5,916 nucleotides of DNA from CAWELS01 sp964468205 (GTDB taxonomy: Bacteria > Acidobacteriota > Terriglobia > Bryobacterales > Bryobacteraceae), in assembly GCA_964468205.1 (NCBI GenBank), contig CAYXVG010000157.1, forward strand, positions 1-5,916. The letters are read 5' to 3'. Position 1 is the first letter of the stretch; each line of letters begins with the position of its first letter. The position numbers and the translations under genes were made by a program. Positions 1 through 5,766 of this stretch are shown in pieces. A model generated the notes under the pieces. That model was not told where the DNA came from, made no database searches, and saw only the letters and a program-made list of their open reading frames with translations.

Positions 1-430
1 CGCACAGGAACTGGCCGGTGAGGTTAACGCCGATGACGAAGTTCCACTGATCAAGGGTCATTTCCTCAAATGGTGCATCCCGCTGCAAGCCGGCGTTGTT
101 TACCAGGATATCGATCGTCCCGAACGACTCGATCATCTGGCGGAACATTGTCTGGACCTCACTCTCTTTCGAGACATCAGCCTGGAATGGGATGGCCCGC
201 GCACCACAATTCGTGATTTCGTCCACTACCGCCCGGGCCCGATCCTCACCTCGAACGTAGTTGACCATGACGTCTGCGCCGGCCTTGCCCAGTTCAATGG
301 CGACCGCCCTTCCGATTCCCGAGTTGGCCCCTGTCACCAACGCTTTCTGCCCCTGCAGTAGCTTCGGCACGGCACACGATGGCATGACGACTTCCGGTAG
401 CTCAACGGGGGGGGTTCCCTGCTCACGCAT
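1..430 (-). CDS. SDR family oxidoreductase, glucose 1-dehydrogenase-like (N-terminal part, runs off left edge)
   Basis: This is a partial NAD(P)-dependent oxidoreductase with a Rossmann fold, presumably cytosolic. The 143 visible codons contain the cofactor-binding motif TGANSGIG (residues 33-40), the D-V pair after beta-4 (QADV, 83-86), the NNAG motif (111-114) and Asn136 of the Asn-Ser-Tyr-Lys catalytic tetrad. The Ser, Tyr and Lys lie beyond the edge. An Arg soon after beta-2 (NYVRGED, 57-63) fits NADP preference. The pattern around NNAG and the following DQWNFVIGVNLTGQFL is most like bacterial glucose 1-dehydrogenases, but substrate cannot be read from this half. The ATG at 430 is chosen because GGAGGG lies 8 nt upstream. 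That start gives about 22 extra residues before the fold, and a second in-frame ATG lies at 385. A run of eight C (coding strand) sits between the two starts. Family assignment is firm; substrate is uncertain. Confidence 0.9.
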   Translation of the reverse strand, partial: MREQGTPPVELPEVVMPSCAVPKLLQGQKALVTGANSGIGRAVAIELGKAGADVMVNYVRGEDRARAVVDEITNCGARAIPFQADVSKESEVQTMFRQMIESFGTIDILVNNAGLQRDAPFEEMTLDQWNFVIGVNLTGQFLC

Positions 431-811
431 TTAGATTTCCCTCCATGTCGGATTTCGAAACGGACTGGCACACTCGAACAAGCGCACTCAGACCACTCTT
501 GCACACCACTCTTCTATATCCCCAAAAACGTGCTTCCAGAATCAAGTCCTATCCGTACATATGTGACAGCTCTTTGTAGACTTCGCCGGATCAGCAGTGA
601 AACCGCCGACCGGTTTTCGCCCTGGCTGTAAAGGCGGCTTCGGGCCAGGACATCGACACAAAGAACCGAACGCCCGGCTCTAGGTATCGAACTCTTGCCT
701 GCCGCCGTGCCCGACTACTGGCCGACCGGCGGGCTACACGCTTTTTCTCTATCCAGGCCTCTCCGGTGTCGGGGCCAACACTAGCTGCTTCATCTCGCCT
801 GTTTTGAAGTC
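431..811. other. Gene-free stretch between two minus-strand genes
   Basis: About 380 bp lie between the end of the epimerase gene and the start of the SDR gene. An 83-codon minus-strand open frame (842 to 591) overlaps the epimerase end, is rich in Arg and Ala, has no recognisable domain and is not treated as a gene. Small inverted repeats are present: AAACCG/CGGTTT at 600-605 and 611-616, and CCTGGC/GCCAGG at 621-626 and 644-649. An 8-bp palindrome ACATATGT is at 557-564. The part next to the SDR (about 431-570) is AT-richer and is the probable site of that gene's own promoter, but no well-spaced -35/-10 pair could be settled. No clear intrinsic terminator for the epimerase gene was found. 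Confidence 0.5.
439..444 (-). promoter_or_regulatory. Ribosome binding site of the SDR gene
   Basis: GGAGGG on the minus strand, 8 nt before the ATG at 430. It decides the start in favour of 430 over the internal in-frame ATG at 385, whose upstream sequence has no comparable site. Confidence 0.75.
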
Positions 812-1546
812 TCATTCCTCCAACCCGGTGAGCGGCACGCAAGAAAGCTCGCCGAAGGGTGACGTGAACTCGATTCCGGCCCGCTGGTATGTGCCCGCGG
901 GAATCGCAATATCCGCCAGCAGAAGTCGGCCAGCAAGTTCCCGCCGGAGTCCCGTTTTGGGGAGCACAAGTGTGACCGTGGTGCTCGCACGCGCGAACTC
1001 GCGAGCGGTTTCGCCGGTAGTGGCACCCACACCCGACGGCACGTCAAAAGAGACGATCGGAGCGCCGATTGCGTTCGTCCAGCGAATAACCCGTGCCGTA
1101 TTGCCTGTTAGAGCGTCCCGCAGGCTGTAGCCGACTAAGGCGTCGAGAATGAGTTGAGCCTCGAGCTTGGACAAATCCGCAACGTCCACTTCTCTACCAG
1201 TGGTCTCGTTGAATATCCTCAGTTGCCAAGCAGGAAGCGGGCGCAGTTTACCGGACGCGGGCAAGCACAGATACAAATCGATCCCACGATTGTTCAGGTA
1301 ACGAGCGACGCAGATTCCGCCGCCTTCGTTCCCGCACGAACCCGCCAGCACAACAACCTTGGCCGCGCGACAACGAGTTCCCAACTCCTCAATCGCTACT
1401 GACGCCAGGTTGCGACCTGCGTTTTCCATCAGCTGGTAGGTATTGGAACCTGCCTCCTCAATGGCGATCCTGTCAACCTCGCGCATTTTTTCCGCGGTGA
1501 TGGCCAGTACCGCCACACCCGTGTTTGTAAGAAACTTTCTTGGCAA
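812..1546 (-). CDS. nnrE: NAD(P)H-hydrate epimerase (YjeF N-terminal domain protein), stand-alone
   Basis: This protein is predicted to epimerise the damaged hydrated cofactors NADHX and NADPHX so that the S-specific ADP/ATP-dependent dehydratase can restore them. The 244 residues cover one YjeF_N domain. They include the N-terminal helix EKMREVDRIAIEE (19-31), LMENAGRNLA (39-48), a phosphate/ribose loop AGSCGNEGGGICVAR (68-82), DALVGYSLRDALTG (135-148) and the DVPSG motif (168-172), whose Asp is the conserved catalytic-site residue. No dehydratase (YjeF_C/NnrD) domain is fused or seen nearby. The loop departs from the usual GNNGGDG: Glu replaces the second Asn and Gly replaces the Asp. The start is taken as TTG at 1546 because AGGA lies 6 nt upstream. 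A GTG at codon 11 would also leave the domain intact. It is transcribed away from the DUF302 gene and towards the SDR gene, 381 bp ahead. Family is clear; retained activity is not certain. Confidence 0.87.
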   Translation of the reverse strand: MPRKFLTNTGVAVLAITAEKMREVDRIAIEEAGSNTYQLMENAGRNLASVAIEELGTRCRAAKVVVLAGSCGNEGGGICVARYLNNRGIDLYLCLPASGKLRPLPAWQLRIFNETTGREVDVADLSKLEAQLILDALVGYSLRDALTGNTARVIRWTNAIGAPIVSFDVPSGVGATTGETAREFARASTTVTLVLPKTGLRRELAGRLLLADIAIPAGTYQRAGIEFTSPFGELSCVPLTGLEE

Positions 1547-1552
1547 ACGGTT

Positions 1553-1556
1553 TCCT
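1553..1556 (-). promoter_or_regulatory. Putative ribosome binding site supporting the TTG start of nnrE
   Basis: AGGA on the minus strand, 6 nt before TTG at 1546. It is short, but the alternative GTG at codon 11 has no purine-rich site at a useful distance. Confidence 0.45.
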
Positions 1557-1713
1557 GGTCGAAGTTGTTAATTCGCCCGAAAGGCCCGTGACGTTACGCT
1601 ATCTCAGCCGGGCACGCCGCCAGGACGGCGAAATCGTTCGAAGCCGGGCGGTTCCGCAAAGATTTTCCTTCATCGGCTGTAAGATTCCCGGGCCGCGCGT
1701 CACACACTACCAG

Positions 1714-1738
1714 GCTCCGGCGGTTCACCCGCCGGAGC
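1714..1738. repeat. Perfect 10-bp inverted repeat in the leader of the DUF302 gene
   Basis: GCTCCGGCGG (1714-1723) pairs exactly with CCGCCGGAGC (1729-1738) around a 5-nt loop TTCAC. It ends 30 nt before the ATG of the DUF302 gene. No T-run follows it on either strand, so it is not a canonical intrinsic terminator. It could be a 5'-UTR stem-loop affecting mRNA stability, or an operator for a dimeric regulator. The inverted repeat is certain; its role is inferred. Confidence 0.7.
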
Positions 1739-1768
1739 ACAACAAACAAAAAGGAAGCAGGAACACGC

Positions 1769-2254
1769 ATGAAATTGAAGAACATTCTCGTGAAGATGGC
1801 GCTCATCGCTTTGATCGGCGCTCTTTCTTTGGGCACGGCCCTCGCTGCCGGCGGCACCCACTCGTTCACTGGCAGCCGAGTCGCTGTTGAGTCTGGCAAG
1901 TCCTTTAAGGATGTCACCAAATCGATAGAGAAGCTGGTAGCCAAGAGCGGCATGATGGTGATGGCCGAGGTCAATCAAGGCAAAATGCTGTCCATGACCG
2001 GGTTGAAGCTGAATGCGCGGCTTTTCCTCATCGGTAACCCTAACGTAGGCAAACAGGTCTTCGAGCAGGACCATGGCGCGGGCTTGTACATTCCGCTCCG
2101 GGTCTTCGTCTACGAGGACAAGGATGGAAAAACCTACGTGGCGTACGACCGGCCATCGACACTGCTGGGACAGTTCGGTAACGAGAAGGTAGCCATGGTT
2201 GGCAAGATGCTAGACGAAAAGATCGAGGGACTAGCCAACATGGCGGCGAAATAG
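1769..2254 (+). CDS. Exported DUF302 domain protein
   Basis: This is a small secreted or periplasmic protein of 161 residues whose biochemical function is not known. Residues 1-26 form a typical Sec signal peptide: Lys at 2, 4 and 9, a hydrophobic core at about 10-22, and cleavage likely after ALA at 24-26. The mature part has the DUF302 layout. An initial helix (SFKDVTKSIEKLVAKSG, 45-61) is followed by AEVNQGK (66-72), the characteristic GNPNVGKQVF segment (89-98) and the GLYIPLRVFVYEDKDGKTYV strand pair (105-124). Next come YDRPS (126-130) and a C-terminal helix. The ATG at 1769 has AGGA 6 nt upstream. It is the first of three co-directional genes and is followed after 61 nt by a membrane protein gene. 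No metal- or heme-binding motif is evident and the protein has no cysteine. Family assignment is fairly sure from the pattern; a role in envelope sensing with its neighbours is conjecture. Confidence 0.85.
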   Translation: MKLKNILVKMALIALIGALSLGTALAAGGTHSFTGSRVAVESGKSFKDVTKSIEKLVAKSGMMVMAEVNQGKMLSMTGLKLNARLFLIGNPNVGKQVFEQDHGAGLYIPLRVFVYEDKDGKTYVAYDRPSTLLGQFGNEKVAMVGKMLDEKIEGLANMAAK

Positions 2255-2271
2255 CTTTGGCCCCAACGGCA

Positions 2272-2292
2272 GGGGCGCGTCTGGCGCCCCTC
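2272..2292 (+). repeat. Perfect 8-bp stem-loop between the DUF302 and membrane protein genes
   Basis: AGGGGCGC (2272-2279) pairs with GCGCCCCT (2285-2292) around a 5-nt loop. It starts 17 nt after the DUF302 stop codon and ends 11 nt before the AGGAG of the next gene. The following bases (CGTCTTCCCG) are only weakly T-rich. It could be a partial terminator that lowers downstream expression, or a processing or stability hairpin that uncouples the dosage of the two genes. Confidence 0.6.
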
Positions 2293-2315
2293 GTCTTCCC
2301 GAAAGGAGTATTGAA

Positions 2316-3008
2316 ATGAAGCATAGCAACTGGAAGACACTCATAACTTCTCTGGCCACTCTGGGACTTGCTTCCATTGCGCCAAATGCCTTCCCCGCGG
2401 CTCAGGCCGGCTACGGATCGCTTCACGATTTCGGAACCTATCTTGTGCTTCCTGCCGCGGCGCTGCTGGTTGTTCTATTTCTAATTAGCCGCGCCACTGG
2501 CGACAAAAGGACCTCCCAGGCCATCCTTTTCGGGGCATTGGCCGGTTTAACTGCGACGTTGGCCCTCGAAGCGGTCCGCTATCCCGGCTTCAGGCTCGGA
2601 TTCATGCCGGGGAATCTGCCGGAGCTGATGGGTGTCTTGCTGTTAGATCGCTTCGCCCAGGGGCCGTCCGCCGAATCGACTCTAGCAGGCTATGCCTACC
2701 ACTTCTGGAACGGAGCCTCGTTTGGCATAATTTTTGCCGTGCTGGCGGGAATCCGGAGACCCGTGTGGTGGAGCGCCATCTACGGTATTCTGGTCGGAGT
2801 CGGTTTCATGGTCAGCCCAGTCGTCGAAAGCCTGGGTATCGGATGGTTCGGCGTCGGCTTCGGTTGGTCGTTTGCGGCCACGGTGACCGCCGCGCACATA
2901 GCGTGGGGTGTGGCTTTCGGGTACTTGCTCCGAATCGCCGCCTCAAGCCAGATGACGACGGCTGTTGCTCATCCGCAGTCTTGCTCAATTGCCTCGTCAG
3001 AGACGTAG
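2316..3008 (+). CDS. Polytopic inner-membrane protein of unknown function with a repeated H-x3-G-x2-F-G motif
   Basis: This is a 230-residue hydrophobic protein that I do not recognise with confidence as a named family. An N-terminal hydrophobic stretch (about 9-31, ending PAAQA) could be a signal peptide or a first helix. Likely membrane helices follow at about 40-58, 69-87, 103-111 (weak), 129-146, 150-170 and 180-206. The tail (207-230) is polar. Two segments share a motif: H129-FWN-G133-AS-F136-G137 and H194-IAW-G198-VA-F201-G202. Each follows a Glu-containing stretch (E85 and E171) at the end of a helix, which suggests an internal duplication. The ATG at 2316 has AGGAG 7 nt upstream. It lies 61 nt after the DUF302 gene and 41 nt before the kinase gene, so co-transcription is likely. 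Given that the kinase has no membrane segment, this protein could be its membrane input partner. That idea rests on context only. Confidence 0.8.
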   Translation: MKHSNWKTLITSLATLGLASIAPNAFPAAQAGYGSLHDFGTYLVLPAAALLVVLFLISRATGDKRTSQAILFGALAGLTATLALEAVRYPGFRLGFMPGNLPELMGVLLLDRFAQGPSAESTLAGYAYHFWNGASFGIIFAVLAGIRRPVWWSAIYGILVGVGFMVSPVVESLGIGWFGVGFGWSFAATVTAAHIAWGVAFGYLLRIAASSQMTTAVAHPQSCSIASSET

Positions 3009-3037
3009 TTGGAGATTTGGCGAGTTCGAATGCCCGA

Positions 3038-3043
3038 AAGGAG
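3038..3043 (+). promoter_or_regulatory. Ribosome binding site fixing the GTG start of the kinase
   Basis: AAGGAG lies 6 nt before GTG at 3050. The frame stays open for 95 further codons upstream through the membrane protein gene, so this site is the main reason to place the start here. Confidence 0.75.
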
Positions 3044-3049
3044 AGTGCC

Positions 3050-4276
3050 GTGCCCGTACCGGATTCCCAACAGGGATCAAAGGCGAATGCCGCGGCGAGT
3101 GGAAACGGCGGTTCCGGGGAAGAGTCCCGGCGATTCCGCGAACTTGCGGAATTCCCCGAGGCCAACCCCTCTCCCGTGTTGCGCTGTGACGATTCGGGCC
3201 GCATACTCTATCAAAACCCGGCTGCGAAAAGGTTCGCCGGCCGGGCTGGCTTTCCGGAAAAGAACATTAGCGATTTTCTACCAGCCGATTTTTCTGCGAA
3301 GGTCAGTCGGCTAATTGACGAAAGGCGAACTGTTATAGACGAGGAGTGGAAATCGCTCGGGCGCATCCTGTCGTTGACGTACCAGCCAATCGCCGACACA
3401 TCCGAGATCTTCGTATTCGTCGTAGACGTAACCGAACACGTTAATGCCGTGCAACAGTGCCGATCCTACGCAACTGAACTGGAAGCAATCAATCAGCAAC
3501 TTCGAAACACTCAGGCGGAGTTGGTGCAATCCGAGAAGATGGCATTACTGGGAAACCTCGCTGCCGGGATTGCTCATGAGATCAACTCGCCGCTCGGGGC
3601 GATGAGCAGCAATAACCAAACCGTGGCTATTTCCGCAACCAAAATCGGCCGTATCCTGCAGGAGCGACTGGCAGACTTCGACCCTCAGGAGGCGAAGACG
3701 CTGGAGCGGTTCATCCACGTGATCACGAACTTGAGCGAAGCGAACAGTGCGGGCATCGAGCGCATCAGGAAGATCGTTAACAGCATGAAAAGCTTCGCCC
3801 GGCTCGACCAATCTGAGGAAGATTACTTCGATATCCACGCTGGAATCGAGACTACCCTAACCTTGCTCGATCACGAACTGAAACGCAAGGCGGAGATCCA
3901 CCGGGAATTCGCCGAGGTGCCCCTGGTTTACTGCAAGCCGCGCGAGATCAACCAGGTTTTCATGAACCTGTTATTGAACGCCGCCCAGGCCATCGAAAGA
4001 GCTGGCAGCATTCGCATCAAGACCCGCGCGAGTGAAGACTCCGTCATCATTGACATCGCCGATACTGGGAAGGGGATCCACCCGGATAATCTTCGCAACA
4101 TTTTTGATCCCGGTTTCACAGTCCAGGGCGCGCGCACCGGGATGGGCCTGGGTTTACCAATCGCTTACCGAATCATCCAGGATCATCGGGGCTTGATCAC
4201 TGTGAGAAGCGAGCTTGGCCGGGGATCAACATTTACGGTGAAGCTGCCAGTTCACCGGGTACCACGGAAACACTAG
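3050..4276 (+). CDS. Cytosolic PAS-containing sensor histidine kinase, orphan in this window
   Basis: This protein is predicted to autophosphorylate a histidine from ATP and pass the phosphate to a response regulator. The 408 residues contain, in order, a low-complexity N-terminus (1-27), a PAS domain (about 29-130, ending VVDVTEHV) and a short coiled coil (about 131-165). The dimerisation/phosphoacceptor domain carries H176 in AAGIAHEINSPLGA. The ATPase domain has Asn310 (N box, LLLNAAQAI), DTGKG (338-342, G1), an IFDPGF F box, GMGLG (364-368, G2) and a closing GSTFTVKLP. All catalytic motifs look intact. The H-box/N-box style is like the NtrB-type (HPK4) group. The distance from H176 to the second DHp helix end (KSFAR, 247-251) is long, with extra helical sequence between. 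There is no transmembrane segment. The GTG start is set by AAGGAG at 3038-3043. The gene follows the membrane protein gene by 41 nt; no response regulator gene is seen, so its partner is encoded elsewhere. Confidence 0.92.
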   Translation: MPVPDSQQGSKANAAASGNGGSGEESRRFRELAEFPEANPSPVLRCDDSGRILYQNPAAKRFAGRAGFPEKNISDFLPADFSAKVSRLIDERRTVIDEEWKSLGRILSLTYQPIADTSEIFVFVVDVTEHVNAVQQCRSYATELEAINQQLRNTQAELVQSEKMALLGNLAAGIAHEINSPLGAMSSNNQTVAISATKIGRILQERLADFDPQEAKTLERFIHVITNLSEANSAGIERIRKIVNSMKSFARLDQSEEDYFDIHAGIETTLTLLDHELKRKAEIHREFAEVPLVYCKPREINQVFMNLLLNAAQAIERAGSIRIKTRASEDSVIIDIADTGKGIHPDNLRNIFDPGFTVQGARTGMGLGLPIAYRIIQDHRGLITVRSELGRGSTFTVKLPVHRVPRKH

Positions 4277-4381
4277 GCTTCAGCCCAACCGATCACTCAG
4301 GCTTTCCGCTCCCTGTTGGCGCCAATTTCAGTTGACCAGCAAAAATGTAACCGGACACTCGCGCAAAACGAAAGAATTACC

Positions 4382-4386
4382 GGAGG
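4382..4386 (+). promoter_or_regulatory. Ribosome binding site supporting the TTG start of the aminotransferase
   Basis: GGAGG lies 8 nt before TTG at 4395. An earlier in-frame TTG at 4332 has no such site, and its 21 extra residues are polar and unlike the family. The 118 nt after the kinase gene hold no ATG start for this frame and no clear terminator. Confidence 0.65.
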
Positions 4387-4394
4387 CCATCATC

Positions 4395-5708
4395 TTGCTG
4401 ACGTACAATACTCACGACCCGTTGCCAGTACACCTTAACCTGAACGCCCGGGGCCTCAAGCAGTCCGCGACGCTCGCGATCAACGAGCGATCTCACCAAC
4501 GACAGCAACTTGGGCAACCGGTCTACCGGCTGGGCTTAGGGCAATCTCCGTTCCCAGTGCCGGAGGTCGTCGTTGAGGCATTGCGCGAGCACGCGGCCGA
4601 GAAAGACTACCTGCCGGTGAAAGGGCTGCATACCTTGCGAGAGGAAATAGCAAACTATCACTGCCGCTGCGCGCGTTGTGCCGGGATTGAATGCAGCAGC
4701 GACGATGTGCTCGTCGGACCCGGTTCAAAAGAACTGATGTTCCTGCTCCAACTCGTCTATTACGGAGACCTGGTGATACCCACACCTTCATGGGTTTCCT
4801 ACGCCCCTCAGGCGCAGCTATTGGGGCGTCACGTTCGCTGGGTTGAGACACAGGCGGCAAACGGATGGCGATTGACAGCCCGCGAGTTGCACTCGCTGTG
4901 TAGCGAGGACGTCGGAAGACCAAGGATTGTGGTTCTAAACTACCCCGCGAATCCGACCGGCTCGACATACCAGCCGGACGAACTCGAAAGCTTGGCCGGC
5001 GTGGCGCGGGAACACGGAGTGGTTCTTCTCTCCGACGAAATCTACGGCGAACTGCAACACGATGGCCAACACATTTCCGCTGCCCAGTTCTACCCGGAAG
5101 GAACCATCATCAGCAGTGGTTTGAGTAAGTGGTGCGGCGCCGGCGGGTGGCGGCTCGGCACGTTTACCTTTCCGCCGGGTCTGCGGTGGCTTCTGGACGC
5201 AATGGCGAACGCCGCCAGCGAGACCTTCACATCAACGTGTGCTCCTGTCCAGCATGCGGCCGTACGGGCGTTTCAGAGCGGGCCTGAGATCGTGAATTAT
5301 CTTACGCAGGCGCGACGAATACTGAAGGCGCTTGGCACAACCAGCCACGTCTTGCTAACCGAAGCAGGAGCCAGCGTCGCTTTGCCGCAAGGCGGGTTCT
5401 ATCTGTTTCCAGATTTCAGCGCCGGAGCAGACCGGCTCCGGAAGCGCGGAATCTACACCGGCGACCAACTGTGCGAGCGTCTTATTGAGGACACAGGAGT
5501 GGCGATACTACCGGGAAGCGTCTTTGGCCGTCCGGCAAGTGAGCTGACGGCCCGGATCGCCTACGTCGATTTCGACGGGCAGACAGCGATGCTCGCGGCC
5601 CGGAAAATGCCGTTCGAAGAGCCACTCGGCGAACAGTTTACCAGGGTGTACTGCCGGCCGACCGTGGAGGCGATCGGATTGATATGTGACTGGTTTCAGG
5701 ACGGCTGA
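4395..5708 (+). CDS. Class I/II PLP-dependent aminotransferase with an N-terminal cysteine cluster
   Basis: This is a fold-type I aminotransferase of 437 residues that transfers amino groups between an amino acid and a 2-oxo acid, in the cytosol. The N-terminus shows RLGLGQSPFPVPEVVVEAL (45-63), with the substrate-loop pattern of aspartate-type enzymes, then DYLPVKGLHTLREEIA (71-86). Active-site residues are visible: Asn186 (NYPANPTG), Asp214 and Tyr217 (SDEIYGE), the PLP-binding Lys245 (SSGLSKWCGAGGWRLG) and Arg387 (ARIAYVDF) for the substrate carboxylate. An odd feature is HCRCARCAGIEC, which places Cys at 90, 92, 95 and 100 just before DDVLVGPGSKEL. In most relatives this loop holds charged or aromatic residues. 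The TTG start at 4395 is chosen for the GGAGG 8 nt upstream. gdhA follows 58 nt downstream, which suggests glutamate as amino donor. The substrate cannot be fixed; aspartate, aromatic or branched-chain acids are possible. Confidence 0.92.
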   Translation: MLTYNTHDPLPVHLNLNARGLKQSATLAINERSHQRQQLGQPVYRLGLGQSPFPVPEVVVEALREHAAEKDYLPVKGLHTLREEIANYHCRCARCAGIECSSDDVLVGPGSKELMFLLQLVYYGDLVIPTPSWVSYAPQAQLLGRHVRWVETQAANGWRLTARELHSLCSEDVGRPRIVVLNYPANPTGSTYQPDELESLAGVAREHGVVLLSDEIYGELQHDGQHISAAQFYPEGTIISSGLSKWCGAGGWRLGTFTFPPGLRWLLDAMANAASETFTSTCAPVQHAAVRAFQSGPEIVNYLTQARRILKALGTTSHVLLTEAGASVALPQGGFYLFPDFSAGADRLRKRGIYTGDQLCERLIEDTGVAILPGSVFGRPASELTARIAYVDFDGQTAMLAARKMPFEEPLGEQFTRVYCRPTVEAIGLICDWFQDG

Positions 5709-5766
5709 AGTTCTGCGTCTAGAACGGCGCGCCAGAATGAGCTTGAACTTGGAGAGGTGGCAAACT

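Larger units (their letters stand above)
1547..1768. promoter_or_regulatory. Divergent intergenic region between nnrE and the DUF302 gene
   Basis: This 222-bp gap separates oppositely transcribed genes, so it must hold promoters for both sides. A TAAGAT hexamer at 1680-1685 could be a plus-strand -10, but no matching -35 lies 16-18 bp upstream. A small inverted repeat CGCCG/CGGCG is at 1615-1619 and 1626-1630. The strong hairpin at 1714-1738 is listed separately. Just before the DUF302 gene the DNA becomes A-rich, with AGGA at 1759-1762, 6 nt before the ATG. Confidence 0.5.

Noticed and set aside
513..545. Candidate minus-strand promoter for the SDR gene (TTGATT with GATATA or TATAGA)
   Set aside because: The spacing is 19 or 21 bp, outside the usual 16-18, so the match is too weak to annotate.
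660..735. Possible tRNA on the minus strand suggested by a GTTCGATACC T-loop-like string
   Set aside because: The flanking bases do not form the 5-bp T stem, and no matching 7-bp acceptor stem or anticodon arm is found at the right distance.
591..842. 83-codon minus-strand open frame downstream of the epimerase gene
   Set aside because: It is rich in Arg and Ala, has no recognisable domain, overlaps the epimerase stop and lacks a well-placed ribosome site. It is most likely a chance frame.
804..1130. 108-codon plus-strand open frame opposite the epimerase gene
   Set aside because: It is antisense to a clear YjeF-domain gene and shows no domain; it is a shadow of the GC-rich coding strand.
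1700..2074. 124-codon minus-strand open frame opposite the DUF302 gene
   Set aside because: It is antisense to a gene with a signal peptide and a family pattern, and has no domain of its own.
2765..3049. In-frame upstream extension of the kinase, open for 95 codons inside the membrane protein gene
   Set aside because: The extension is Arg-rich and without a domain, the membrane protein reads well in the other frame, and AAGGAG is placed 6 nt before GTG at 3050.
4332..4394. Longer aminotransferase start at TTG 4332
   Set aside because: It has no ribosome site and adds a polar 21-residue tail. GGAGG sits 8 nt before the TTG at 4395.
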